Positions 7,244 through 15,581 of a stretch of DNA of 42,422 nucleotides are shown in pieces. Location: positions 1-42,422 of the forward strand of contig CAKSZJ010000024.1 of NCBI GenBank assembly GCA_934525595.1, read 5' to 3'. A model generated the notes under the pieces. It did not search any database, had not been told where the DNA came from, and worked only from the letters and a program-made list of their open reading frames with translations. The stretch comes from an uncultured Chiayiivirga sp. (GTDB lineage Bacteria > Pseudomonadota > Gammaproteobacteria > Xanthomonadales > Xanthomonadaceae). Numbering within the stretch: the first letter of the stretch is position 1; each line of letters opens with the position of its first letter. The position numbers and the translations under genes were made by a program.

Positions 7244-9711
7244 TACGCCGCCTGGCTGCGCGGCGCGGGCTCCTGCGCGAAGCTGGCGGCCACCAGTTCG
7301 GACGGATCGAAGTCGTCCACGCTGATCGCATCCAGCGTGAGCGCCTGAAGCTCCTGCAGCAGGTCCACTTCGGCCGCGCTCAGAATGCCCTTGAGGTGCG
7401 CCTCCTGCAGCTGCGCATCGAAGTCGCGGGCCTCAATCTGGCCGGCCTTGACCGCCTTGAGGAACTTGCGTTCGACCGGTTCGGCCGCCACCACCTTGGG
7501 CAGGGCGGCGTTGATGCGTCCGCCGGGATTGTTTTCGCAAGGCGTCAGGAAGGTGCCGGCGCCGAGCCGGTCGCGTGCGTCGCCGGGCGAGAGCAGCAGC
7601 GCGGCGACGCGGTGTCCCAGCCGATCGCCCGGCGCGTGCGCGCGGCGCCCCCAGGGAAACACCAGCATCCAGAGTGCCCAGCCCACCGGCTTGATCGGGA
7701 AGTTGCGCAGCGCTTCGGACAGCGCCAGCTCGATCTTGTGCGCGCAGTCGTGGAAGGCCCAGGCCAGCAGCGGACGGTCGCCGGCCGGGCGGCCTTCGTC
7801 TTCGTAGCGCTTGAGCATGGCGCTGGCGATATAGAGCTGGCTGAGCACGTCGCCCAGGCGCGCGGAAAGGCGCTCCTTGAACTTGAGCCGTCCGCCCAGG
7901 GTGAGCATCGAGACGTCCGCCGCGAGCGCAAGATTGGCCGAATAGCGGTTGAGTTTGCGGTAGTAGCGGCGCGTGTAGGAATCCCCCGGAACCTTGCCGA
8001 ACACCGCCCCGGTGAGCCCCATCACCCAGCTGCGCACCGCGTTGGAGAGGGCGAAGCCGATGTGGCTGAACAGGGCGTGGTCGAACTCGCGCAGCCGGGT
8101 GTCCGGATCCGGGTGGCGCGCGGCCTGCATTTCCTTGAGCACCCAGGGGTGGCAGCGGATCGCGCCCTGGCCGAAGATCATCAGGCAGCGGGTGAGGATG
8201 TTCGCGCCCTCGACCGTGATCGAGATGGGCGCGGCCTGCCAGTTGCGCCCGGCGAAGTTGCGCGGCCCCAGCACGATGCCCTTGCCGCCGATCACGTCCA
8301 TCACATCGCTCACCACCTGACGCCCCTTCTCGGTGCAGTGGTACTTGGCGATGGCGGTGGCGACGGCGGGCTTCTCGCCGCGATCGATCGCGGCCGCGGT
8401 GGCCTGAGCCAGCGCGCTGCCGGCGTAGGCATTGCCGCCGATGCGCGCCAGCGCTTCCTCGATGCCCTCGAAGCGCCCGATGGCAAGGCCGAACTGCTTG
8501 CGGATGCGCGCATAGGCGCCGGTCACCAGTGCGCCGGCCTTCATTCCGCCCGAGGCGGTGGAGGGCAGGGTGATGCCGCGGCCGACCGAGAGGCACTCCA
8601 CCAGCATGCGCCAGCCGTGGCCGATGTAGTCCTCGCCGCCGATCAGCGCGGACAGCGGAAGGAACACGTCGTGGCCGCGCACCGGGCCGTTGAGGAAGGC
8701 GCAGTTGAGCGGCGCATGGCGGCGGCCGATGTCCAGGCCCGGCGCCTCGCGCGGCATCAGCGCCAGCGTGATGCCGCGATCATTCGTGTCGCCGAGCAGT
8801 CCGTCCGGGTCGTACAGGCGGAAGGCCAGCCCGATCACCGTGGCGATCGGTGCCAGGGTGATGTAGCGCTTGTCGAAGGTGAGCTTCACGCCCAGCACTT
8901 TGGCGCCGTTCCATTCGCCCTCGCAGACCGTGCCGTAGTCGGGCAGGGAGGTGGCGTCCGAACCGACCATCGGGCCGGTGAGGGCGAAGCAGGGGATCTC
9001 GCGTCCGTCGGCCAGGCGCGGCAGGTAGTGGTTCTTCTGCTCGTCGGTGCCGTAGTGCAGCAGCAGCTCCGCCGGCCCGAGCGAGTTGGGCACGCCCACG
9101 GTGGACGACAGCGTGGCCGAGATCGAGGCCAGCTTGGCGATCACGCGCGCGTGCGCCAGCGCCGAGAAGCCGAGGCCGCCGTATTCCTTGGGAATGATCA
9201 TGCCGAAGAACTTGTGCTGCCCCAGGAAGCTCCAGATTTCCGGCGGCAGGTCGGCGCGCACGTGGGTGATGTCCCAGTCGTTGGTCATCGCGCAGACCTC
9301 TTCCACCGGGCCGTCGAGGAAGGCCTGTTCCTCGGCCGTCAGCTCCGGCCTGGGCTGGTCCATCAGCGACTTCCAGTTCGGCATGCCGGAAAACAGCTCG
9401 CCCTCGAAGCCGACCGTGCCCGCTTCCAGCGCGGTCTGTTCGGTCTCCGAGAGCGTCGGCAGCATCTTCTGGTAGATCGTGAGCAGCCGCGCGGTGATCC
9501 TGCTGCGGCGCAGGTCGCCGTTGAGCAGCGGCACCGCCACCAGCGCCAGCAGCGCGGCGGCGATGGCCGTGGCGAGGACGCTGGCCTTGGCGATCAGCGC
9601 GAGCGCCAGACCCGCCGCGCTCAGGGCCGCCCAGGTCTTGAGCGAGGCGCGGAAATAGGCCGCGATGGCGCCTGCCACCAGCAGCAGGAGGAAGGGAAGG
9701 AGGATGTTCAT
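7243..9711 (-). CDS. fadE: FadE-type acyl-CoA dehydrogenase
   Basis: The 822-residue protein matches enterobacterial FadE in size (about 814) and layout, and catalyses the first, FAD-dependent desaturation of fatty acyl-CoA in beta-oxidation. Residues 1-60 form hydrophobic segments that hold it at the inner membrane. The acyl-CoA dehydrogenase core spans about 80-520, with IIPKEYGGLGFSALAHA, CFALTGPMVGSDATSLP (the FAD/substrate-binding region) and GAIRCHPWVLKEM. A C-terminal extension of the DUF1974 type follows (about 520-800), including NNPGGRINAALPKVV. The ATG overlaps the hydrolase stop by four bases (ATGA), so the two genes are co-transcribed from the hydrolase side. The divergent TetR gene upstream is the likely regulator. 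Confidence 0.93.
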   Translation of the reverse strand: MNILLPFLLLLVAGAIAAYFRASLKTWAALSAAGLALALIAKASVLATAIAAALLALVAVPLLNGDLRRSRITARLLTIYQKMLPTLSETEQTALEAGTVGFEGELFSGMPNWKSLMDQPRPELTAEEQAFLDGPVEEVCAMTNDWDITHVRADLPPEIWSFLGQHKFFGMIIPKEYGGLGFSALAHARVIAKLASISATLSSTVGVPNSLGPAELLLHYGTDEQKNHYLPRLADGREIPCFALTGPMVGSDATSLPDYGTVCEGEWNGAKVLGVKLTFDKRYITLAPIATVIGLAFRLYDPDGLLGDTNDRGITLALMPREAPGLDIGRRHAPLNCAFLNGPVRGHDVFLPLSALIGGEDYIGHGWRMLVECLSVGRGITLPSTASGGMKAGALVTGAYARIRKQFGLAIGRFEGIEEALARIGGNAYAGSALAQATAAAIDRGEKPAVATAIAKYHCTEKGRQVVSDVMDVIGGKGIVLGPRNFAGRNWQAAPISITVEGANILTRCLMIFGQGAIRCHPWVLKEMQAARHPDPDTRLREFDHALFSHIGFALSNAVRSWVMGLTGAVFGKVPGDSYTRRYYRKLNRYSANLALAADVSMLTLGGRLKFKERLSARLGDVLSQLYIASAMLKRYEDEGRPAGDRPLLAWAFHDCAHKIELALSEALRNFPIKPVGWALWMLVFPWGRRAHAPGDRLGHRVAALLLSPGDARDRLGAGTFLTPCENNPGGRINAALPKVVAAEPVERKFLKAVKAGQIEARDFDAQLQEAHLKGILSAAEVDLLQELQALTLDAISVDDFDPSELVAASFAQEPAPRSQAA

Positions 9712-10604
9712 CGGGATTCTCCGCGAGAGGTCGGGCCGTCGGCGTGCAGCGTCGTCAGGAAAGCAGAAATGGTTCGAGTAAAAGCGTCATTGTCGTCACC
9801 GACCACCATGTGGGTAGCCTCGGGCAGGCGGACGTGCTGCGCGTGCGGCACCAGCGCGAGGAACTCGCGCACGTGGGCGTCGCTCACCAGCTCGCTGCGT
9901 CCGCCGCTGACCAGCAGCACCGGTACCTCGATGCGGCGCGCGGCCTCGATCAGCTGGGCCTGATACGCCTCGCCGCGGCGGCCGATCGCATCGACCATGC
10001 GCGGATCCCAGTGCCAGCGCCAGCGCCCGGCAGGCGTCCGGAACAGGATTTTTTCCAGGTCCGCGGGCGACTTGCGCGCGCGGTGCGGCAGGTAGCCGGC
10101 GATCTCGTCGGCGGCGTGCTCCAGGCTGTCGAAGCCCTCAGGGTGCGCCGTCATGAAGCCGAGGATGCGCTCCACGCCGGCCGCCTCCCAGCGCGGCGTG
10201 ATGTCGGCCAGCACCAGGGCGCGAAACGGCGGCGGCGCGCGGTGGGTCTGGGCGAACATCCCGAGCAGTCCGCCCATCGAGGCACCGACCAGCACCGGCG
10301 GCTCCGCCTCCGCATCGGCCAGCCGCGACAGGTCGTCGATGAACTGTTCCAGTGCGTAGTCCTGGTCCGGCGCGTTCCAGCGGCTCTGGCCGTGGCCGCG
10401 GGCGTCGAAGCTGGTGCCCGGATAGCCCTGCGCGGCCAGCTGCCGCGCGGCGCGCGCCCAGGCCAGCCGCGTCTGGCCGAAGCCGTGCGCGAACAGCAGG
10501 TTCGGATGCGAGGGCCGCCCCGCGAAGCGTTCCAGCGCCAGCGGGCCGGAATAGGTCAGGCCCGAGGCTTCGGGTGCGAAAGGGATCTGCGATACCATAC
10601 ACAT
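9708..10604 (-). CDS. alpha/beta-hydrolase (MhpC/RutD-like)
   Basis: The 298-residue protein has a standard alpha/beta-hydrolase fold. It shows the oxyanion-region FAHGFGQ, FDARGHGQS after strand 4, the nucleophile elbow VGASMGGLLG (Ser near residue 115), an acidic position around LLVSGGRSELVSD, and the C-terminal catalytic His in PEATHMVVGDDNDAF. The substrate is unknown; esters and acyl thioesters are plausible given its translational coupling to fadE. Two ATG codons, at 10604 and 10598, are equally good starts, and neither has a convincing ribosome-binding site. They sit inside a palindrome that may be the operator for the divergent TetR regulator. Confidence 0.82.
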   Translation of the reverse strand: MCMVSQIPFAPEASGLTYSGPLALERFAGRPSHPNLLFAHGFGQTRLAWARAARQLAAQGYPGTSFDARGHGQSRWNAPDQDYALEQFIDDLSRLADAEAEPPVLVGASMGGLLGMFAQTHRAPPPFRALVLADITPRWEAAGVERILGFMTAHPEGFDSLEHAADEIAGYLPHRARKSPADLEKILFRTPAGRWRWHWDPRMVDAIGRRGEAYQAQLIEAARRIEVPVLLVSGGRSELVSDAHVREFLALVPHAQHVRLPEATHMVVGDDNDAFTRTISAFLTTLHADGPTSRGESR

Positions 10605-10613
10605 TAGTATGTT
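10594..10613. promoter_or_regulatory. candidate TetR operator 1 (overlaps the hydrolase start)
   Basis: ACCATAC (10594-10600) and GTATGTT (10607-10613) are inverted copies agreeing at six of seven bases with a 6-base spacer. The same half-site occurs as GTATGGT at 10644-10650. The position over the hydrolase start codons would allow direct repression of the hydrolase-fadE unit. Confidence 0.45.
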
Positions 10614-10633
10614 GAGCGCGGCGACACCTGTCA

Positions 10634-10647
10634 ATACGCCCCCGTAT
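10634..10647. promoter_or_regulatory. candidate TetR operator 2
   Basis: ATACG (10634-10638) and CGTAT (10643-10647) form a perfect inverted repeat around CCCC. It lies between the hydrolase and the TetR gene, 37 bases from site 1 centre to centre. Paired palindromes in a divergent promoter are typical of autoregulated TetR systems. Confidence 0.4.
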
Positions 10648-10713
10648 GGTGATTTCCCCGCCCGTTCTTTCCGCCCCGACTACCCTTGCAACCACCCCAC
10701 GGAGTTCCGCCTG

Positions 10714-11313
10714 ATGAGTGCATCCGCCACCGCTTCCGCCAAGGCCGAACGCACCAGTCGCCTGAGCGCTTCGGACTGGGCCGCGGCAGCCCTGGACCTG
10801 ATCGCGGAGGAAGGCGTTCGAGCGGTGGCGGTCGAACCGCTGGCGCGCCGCCTCGGCGTGACCAAGGGCAGCTTCTACTGGCACTTCCCCTCGCGCGATG
10901 CCCTGCTGCAGGCCGCGCTGGAGCGCTGGGAGCAGGTCGAACTGGACGAGGTCTTCGCCCAGCTCGAAGCCATTCCCGACCCGCGCCAGCGCATGCGCGA
11001 GCTGTTCCTTCGCGTCGCGCACGAGGTGCGCTCGCACGTGATCTATTCGGAACTGCTCAAGGCGCTGGATCATCCCGTGGTGCAGCCGGTGATGCAGCGC
11101 GTCTCCAAGCGCCGCCTCGACTACCTGATGCTGGCCTTTCGCCAGGTCGGCATGCCGCGCGCCGAGGCGCAGAACCGCGCCCACCTCACCTATGCGGCCT
11201 ATGTCGGCTTCCTGCAGCTCTCCCTGCAGCTGCGCCAGCCGCGCCTGCAGCATGCCGAGTTCGAGGCCTACGTGGACCACGTCATGGCCACGCTGATCCC
11301 GATGACGGATTGA
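10714..11313 (+). CDS. TetR-family transcriptional regulator (fadE side)
   Basis: The 199-residue protein carries a TetR N-terminal helix-turn-helix (about residues 20-70): AALDLIAEEGVRAVAVEPLARRLGVTKGSFYWHFPSRDALL, including the typical G-S-F-Y-W-H-F signature. The C-terminal half is a helical ligand-binding/dimerisation domain with no obvious specific signature. ATG 10714 is chosen because GGAG sits ten bases upstream and an earlier in-frame TTG at 10609 would add unrelated residues. It is divergent from the hydrolase-fadE pair and very likely represses them and itself; an acyl-CoA-type ligand is an inference from context. Confidence 0.88.
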   Translation: MSASATASAKAERTSRLSASDWAAAALDLIAEEGVRAVAVEPLARRLGVTKGSFYWHFPSRDALLQAALERWEQVELDEVFAQLEAIPDPRQRMRELFLRVAHEVRSHVIYSELLKALDHPVVQPVMQRVSKRRLDYLMLAFRQVGMPRAEAQNRAHLTYAAYVGFLQLSLQLRQPRLQHAEFEAYVDHVMATLIPMTD

Positions 11314-11332
11314 TGACGTCTTTTGCGCATGG

Positions 11333-11407
11333 TGTTGCTCACTAGCAACAAGATGTTGCGTGCGCTCGGCAACGACACTTCCAACATTAAAATTTTGTTG
11401 TTATGAT
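11333..11407 (+). promoter_or_regulatory. upstream control region of the TonB-dependent receptor
   Basis: TGTTGCT (11333-11339) and AGCAACA (11344-11350) form a perfect 7-base inverted repeat with a 4-base spacer. A second, looser pair, TGTTGC (11354-11359) and GCAAC (11369-11373), follows. The next bases are unusually AT-rich for this window (11383-11403) and contain TATGAT (11402-11407), a fair -10 element, although the -35 is weak. The repeats resemble operators of dimeric repressors such as LacI-type proteins. No regulator gene adjoins except the TetR gene before it. Confidence 0.4.
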
Positions 11408-11525
11408 CCGCCGCTGCAGCAGGATCGGGGGGAGTCTCCGTTCGGCGGCAAGCGTTGAGGAGAGAGGGGCGCGTCCCCGATCCCGGACAATCCAAACCAC
11501 TCTTACATGAAGTTGGAGAGAGAGA

Positions 11526-14390
11526 ATGAAGTTCACTCGCAATCTACTGAGCAGCGCAGTGCGTACCTGCCTCGCGCTCGGCGCCACCGGCGTGATTGGT
11601 CTGACCGCCAGCAGCGCCTTCGCACAGGAGGAAACCCCTCAGGCGATGGAGCGCATCGAGGTTACCGGTTCGCGCATCGTCAAGGCCGTTGACAGTGAGT
11701 CCTCGCAGCCGATTCTGGTTCTTGACCGCGCTTCCATCGAGCAGCAGGGCCTGACGTCGATTGCGGAGGTCCTTCAGCGAGTTGCCGCCAACGGTGCGGC
11801 GATCAACCGCACGTTCAATAACGGTGGTGACGGTTCGGCGGAAGTGTCGCTGCGCAACCTCGGCTCGTCGCGCACCTTGGTCCTGGTCGACGGTCGTCGC
11901 TGGGTGAGCAGCTTGTTCGGCTCCGTTGACCTGAACACCATCCCGGCCGCGATCATTGAGCGTGTCGAAGTTCTGAAGGACGGCGCATCAGCCATCTACG
12001 GCTCGGATGCGATCGGTGGCGTGATCAACATCATCACCCGTGACAACTACGAAGGCGCCGAATTCCGTACCCATTACGGCCAGTTCAACCAAGGTGACGG
12101 TGAGCGCAATTCGATCGACTCTACGATCGGCATCAACTCCGATCGCGGCAACGTCGTCATCAATCTGTCCCGCGTGGAAGAAAAGTCCGTGATGGCAGGT
12201 GATCGCGCCATTTCGCGTGATCCGGTGTACGGTCGTGGCAACCTTCAGTACAGCGGCTACGGCTCGGACGGCAAGATCTGGAACGGTACAACAGGCGGCG
12301 GCATTGGCAACTACCTGAACATCGGCTCGGGTGCGGTGGGCATCGGCCCGGATGGCCAGCAGCGCTACGGCCTGGATCAGTTCACCCCGTGGACCCGTGA
12401 CAACGCCTACAACTTCGCGGTCGACAACTACCTGCTGACCCCGCAGACGCGCACCTCGGCTTACCTCAAAGGCCGCTACGACCTGACGGACAGCATCCGC
12501 TTCCGCGCAGAGGGCCTCTTCAACGAGCGTCGCTCCGCTCAGCAGCTGGCTGGCTTCCCGCTGCACGGTGGTAGCGCGTTTGGTCGTCCCGAGGCGACGA
12601 TGAGTGGCGACAGCTACTTCAACCCCTACAACACGCTATACGGTGGTGACGGTCGCGCGGTTCAGTGGAGCCACCGTTTGACTGAACAGGAGCGTTACTA
12701 CGAGCAGAACGTCAAGACGTTCCACACCTATGTCGGCCTTGAAGGTGACTTCCTTGCCGCTGATCGCTTCTTCGCCTGGGATGTCGGCTATGGATTCAAC
12801 AAGAGCGACCAGACCGACCGACAGATCGGCGACGCCAATATGATCAATGTCGCGCTGGGCGTTGGCCCGTCCGAACTGCGTGATGGTCGCGTGGTTTGCG
12901 TGGATGCGCCTGGTGGCAACGTGATCGACGGTTGCGTGCCGTTCAACCCGCTGTCCCCGGCCGGTGGCGTCACCCAGGAAATGCTCGACTACATCCTGTT
13001 CACTGCTCAGGACGTATTCCAGAATCGTAGCGAGAGCATCACCGCCAACCTTTCCGGTGAGATGTTCAATATGCCAGGCGGCATGGCCGCGTTCGCCGTG
13101 GGCTATGAGCACCGCCGTGAAAGTGGTTACGACTCGCCAGACGCCTTCGTAGCCTCCGGTCTCTCTTCCGGTAACGGTCGCAAGGGTACCAGCGGTCAGT
13201 ATGATCTGGACGAAGTTTACGCCGAGCTGAGCTTCCCGATCCTGTCGGGCGTCGCTGGTGCAGACCTGCTGGAAATCAGCCTGGCCAGCCGCTACTCGGA
13301 TTACAGCAACTTTGGTGACACTACCAACAGCAAGGTGGGCTTCAAGTGGAAGCCGTTCCAGGATCTGCTGATCCGCGGTAACTGGGCTGAAGGTTTCCGC
13401 GCCCCGTCGGTCAGCAACCTGTTCCGTGGCTTGTCTGACAGCTACGTTCAGTTCGGTGATATCTGCTCCGCGGACTATCCGGGCCGTACTTCCACCATTG
13501 CGGCGGCCTGTGCGGCGCAGGGTGTTCCTGCCGACTTCATCCAGCGCACCAACTCGGGTGACGGCTACTTCGGTCAGACCATCTTCCCGTTCTCTCTGGG
13601 CGGAAATCCCAATGCGGGCCCGGAAACCGCCGAGTCCAACACCTTGGGCCTGGTTTACAGCCCGGGCTTTGCCAATGGCCTGAACATTTCGCTCGATTGG
13701 TGGAAGATCGAAATCGAAAACGCGCTGAGCACCCCGAGTGCCGGTTTCGTGCTGAATCAGTGCTATGTAGAGGGCATCCAGTCCTACTGCGACCTCTTCA
13801 CCCGCCGTGCCAGCGACCATCAGATCGACTACATGCTGCTGGCGCCGGTGAACATGGCTTCGGTCCGTGCGGAAGGTTGGGACCTGAACCTCAACTACCG
13901 TCTGCCAGAGTTCAGCTTCGGTCAACTGACCTTTGCCCTGGACAGCGCCTACCTGTCGAAGTGGGAGAGCAAGTCGTCTCCGGAGTCCGACTTCGTGAAC
14001 TACGTCGGGATCTACACCGACCGCTCCCCGACCTGGCGCCTGCGCTCCAATGCCTCGCTTGATTGGGCGATTGGTGACTTCGGTGTGACCTGGATGAGCC
14101 GTTACATGTCGCACCTGCAGGAAGATTGCGGTATGGGTGCATTGTGTTCCGATGCGGATCGCCGGGACGCAGATGGCCCCGCGCCGCGTAACCGGCTGGG
14201 TGCGACCACCTATCATGATGTCCAGGCTCGTTTCAACCTGCCTTGGAATGCGACCATCAAGATGGGTATGAACAATGTGTTCAAGAAGGATCCCCCGATC
14301 TCCTTCGAGGCTTTCGCGAACTCGTTTGACCCGCAGTACGACATCCCGAGCAGCCGTTACACCTACCTCGAGTATCAGCAGCGCTTCTGA
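11526..14390 (+). CDS. TonB-dependent outer-membrane receptor
   Basis: The 954-residue protein starts at ATG 11526 after a purine-rich GGAGAGAGAGA site and has a signal peptide ending near ASSAFAQ (residue 36). A TonB-box-like stretch ERIEVTGSRI (about 43-52) comes next. The plug domain (about 60-175) has the family pattern SLRNLGSSRTLVLVDGRRW and VEVLKDGASAIYGSDAIGGVINIITR. The remainder is a 22-strand beta-barrel, with WAEGFRAPSVSNLF and a terminal aromatic (EYQQRF). Such receptors import siderophores, vitamins, sugars or peptides using TonB energy; the closest feel is the large oligosaccharide/peptide-type receptors of Xanthomonadales, but the substrate is unknown. It uses GGT, CGT and other high-expression codons more than its neighbours, which suggests an abundant protein. 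It is a single-gene unit with its own terminator. Confidence 0.93.
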   Translation: MKFTRNLLSSAVRTCLALGATGVIGLTASSAFAQEETPQAMERIEVTGSRIVKAVDSESSQPILVLDRASIEQQGLTSIAEVLQRVAANGAAINRTFNNGGDGSAEVSLRNLGSSRTLVLVDGRRWVSSLFGSVDLNTIPAAIIERVEVLKDGASAIYGSDAIGGVINIITRDNYEGAEFRTHYGQFNQGDGERNSIDSTIGINSDRGNVVINLSRVEEKSVMAGDRAISRDPVYGRGNLQYSGYGSDGKIWNGTTGGGIGNYLNIGSGAVGIGPDGQQRYGLDQFTPWTRDNAYNFAVDNYLLTPQTRTSAYLKGRYDLTDSIRFRAEGLFNERRSAQQLAGFPLHGGSAFGRPEATMSGDSYFNPYNTLYGGDGRAVQWSHRLTEQERYYEQNVKTFHTYVGLEGDFLAADRFFAWDVGYGFNKSDQTDRQIGDANMINVALGVGPSELRDGRVVCVDAPGGNVIDGCVPFNPLSPAGGVTQEMLDYILFTAQDVFQNRSESITANLSGEMFNMPGGMAAFAVGYEHRRESGYDSPDAFVASGLSSGNGRKGTSGQYDLDEVYAELSFPILSGVAGADLLEISLASRYSDYSNFGDTTNSKVGFKWKPFQDLLIRGNWAEGFRAPSVSNLFRGLSDSYVQFGDICSADYPGRTSTIAAACAAQGVPADFIQRTNSGDGYFGQTIFPFSLGGNPNAGPETAESNTLGLVYSPGFANGLNISLDWWKIEIENALSTPSAGFVLNQCYVEGIQSYCDLFTRRASDHQIDYMLLAPVNMASVRAEGWDLNLNYRLPEFSFGQLTFALDSAYLSKWESKSSPESDFVNYVGIYTDRSPTWRLRSNASLDWAIGDFGVTWMSRYMSHLQEDCGMGALCSDADRRDADGPAPRNRLGATTYHDVQARFNLPWNATIKMGMNNVFKKDPPISFEAFANSFDPQYDIPSSRYTYLEYQQRF

Positions 14391-14420
14391 TCGCGGGTAG
14401 ATGGTTTTTGATGACAGGAC

Positions 14421-14450
14421 GCGGCCCCGAAAGGGGCCGCGTTCTTTTCT
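14421..14450 (+). terminator. intrinsic terminator of the TonB receptor gene
   Basis: GCGGCCCC (14421-14428) and GGGGCCGC (14433-14440) form a perfect 8-base stem with a GAAA tetraloop, followed by a T-rich tract (14441-14450). It lies 31 bases after the stop codon. Confidence 0.92.
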
Positions 14451-14578
14451 ATCCAAATCCCGCAGCGAAGACCCACCGAATCGCGCACCACCCAACGGCA
14501 CGTGGGGTTCAGCGCAGCAGCCCACTCGAGAACTGGCCCCAGAAATTTGAACAATCGGATAGGTGGATTTCCTGTTCA

Positions 14579-14664
14579 ATGGCAAGACGACCCCGCCGCA
14601 ACCACTCGCCGGCCTTCAAGGCCGAGGTGGCCCTGGCCGCCGGCAAGGGCGACAAGGCGCTGGT
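14579..14664 (+). pseudogene. remnant of an IS3-type orfA (older element)
   Basis: An ATG at 14579 opens MARRPRRNHSPAFKAEVALAAGKGDKALVEL, the N-terminus typical of one subgroup of IS3-family OrfA proteins (helix-turn-helix). After about 30 residues the similarity ends exactly where the left inverted repeat of a second IS3 element begins (14665). The rest of this first orfA is not found beyond the right end of the second element, so an adjacent deletion must have accompanied or followed insertion. It is non-functional. Confidence 0.7.
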
Positions 14665-14699
14665 TGAACTTGCCCCGCAGAAACGGACGCCAGGAAGCG
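14665..14699. repeat. left terminal inverted repeat of the IS3 element
   Basis: It begins TGAACTTGCCCC and ends in GGAAGC plus one base. It matches the reverse complement of 16342-16376 at 26 of 35 positions without gaps. Confidence 0.75.
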
Positions 14700-14727
14700 A
14701 TACTTTGATCGCACCCGGGAGGTTCCC

Positions 14728-15019
14728 ATGCAACGATTACCCGTCGTCGGTTTACCGATGATTTCAAGGCTCAGGCCGTCGCCCTGGCTGAGTCGATCGG
14801 TCCAGCCAAAGCCGCCCGGCATCTGGACATGTCAGCCAAGATGCTGGCCAACTGGCTGGGCGTATCCCGCGGCGGCCAGCCGCTGAGCTCTCCCAGCCGC
14901 AAGCAGGTCAGTGAGATGCAGAGCGTGTTGACCCAGCTGCGGGCCGAGAACGCCACGCTCAAGATGGAGCGCGAGCTCCTAAAAAAGCGACGGCGTTCTT
15001 CGCCAGGGAGTCCAAGTGA
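14728..15019 (+). pseudogene. IS3 OrfA, frameshifted
   Basis: From about 14739 one frame reads TRRRFTDDFKAQAVALAE, then HLDMSAKMLANWLGVSRG and LRAENATLKMERELLKK, the helix-turn-helix and coiled-coil of an IS3 OrfA. The expected start ATG (14728) is in a different frame, so a base has been lost within the first few codons. At AAAAAAG (14981-14987) the reading must shift by -1 to give the expected ATAFFARESK ending and a TGA at 15017. That is either another lost base or slippage at this A6G site. The corrected frame ends by overlapping OrfB's GTG (GTGA). Confidence 0.75.
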
Positions 15020-15116
15020 GGTACGTCTTCGTCGCACGTGAACGGACTCGCTATCCGCTCCGGATGCTGTGCCGCCTGCTGGCGGTCTCGGTTTCCGGCG
15101 TCCACGACTGGCTGCA

Positions 15117-15581
15117 CCCCCAACTTCCGCACGTCCTCCCCAGATTTCTGCTCCTGAAGGCCTTGCGGCATAAGGAATCGCAGGCACTTGACCACTGATT
15201 TGAGACACGTCGTGTTGTGCCACGTATACAGCGTTTTGACGTTTCGCATAGCCATAGTGTGTGCCCGAACGCATCCGCGCCCACGCCCTGATCTGCTTCC
15301 TCGCACTGGTCGTCCACCGCGTCATGCGGATGCGGCTCAAGGCCGAAGGCAGCAGCCAGTCGCCAACGGCCGCCCTTCGGGTTCTGCAAACCATCCAACG
15401 GCATCAGGTGAAACTTGGCAAAGACACCTTGCGCGGCATCAACGCGCCCGACCCCACGCAGCAGGAACTCTTCTCCGCGCTCAATGTAAAACACCCACCC
15501 AGCCGCTGAAGTTGTGCCACAAACGGCACTTGGCCTGTCGGAAAATCAAATACTTATGGGGTTAACTGCGGAACTTGGGGG
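15117..15581 (+). mobile_element. 465-bp nested IS fragment with its own inverted ends
   Basis: The left end CCCCCAACTTCCGCA (15117-15131) matches the reverse complement of the right end (15567-15581) at 14 of 15 bases. Between them lie about 130 bases of non-coding DNA and the last ~80 codons of a transposase. It looks like an internally deleted, non-autonomous derivative whose ends could still be recognised by a transposase elsewhere. No clear target duplication is seen. Confidence 0.65.
15261..15509 (+). pseudogene. C-terminal fragment of an IS1634/IS4-superfamily-like transposase
   Basis: The frame reads PERIRAHALICFLALVVHRVMRMRLK and then LRVLQTIQRHQVKLGKDTLRGI, the C-terminal hydrophobic and helical block seen in IS1634-type DDE transposases. 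A TAG just upstream (15255-15257) and the lack of any catalytic domain show that it is only the tail. The family name is from recollection of the motif and is moderately secure. Confidence 0.55.

Noticed and set aside
7201..9963. 920-codon open frame opposite fadE
   Set aside because: It is rich in Arg, Gly, Ala and His without domains and is an antisense shadow of fadE.
14408..14761. A 117-codon open frame over the IS left end
   Set aside because: It crosses the receptor terminator, non-coding DNA and two different element remnants, so it is not one gene; only its IS3 orfA part is meaningful.
14981..14987. Functional programmed frameshift site (A6G) making an OrfAB transposase
   Set aside because: A -1 shift here ends at TGA 15017 just inside the OrfB start instead of entering OrfB, and both OrfA and OrfB carry other disabling lesions.
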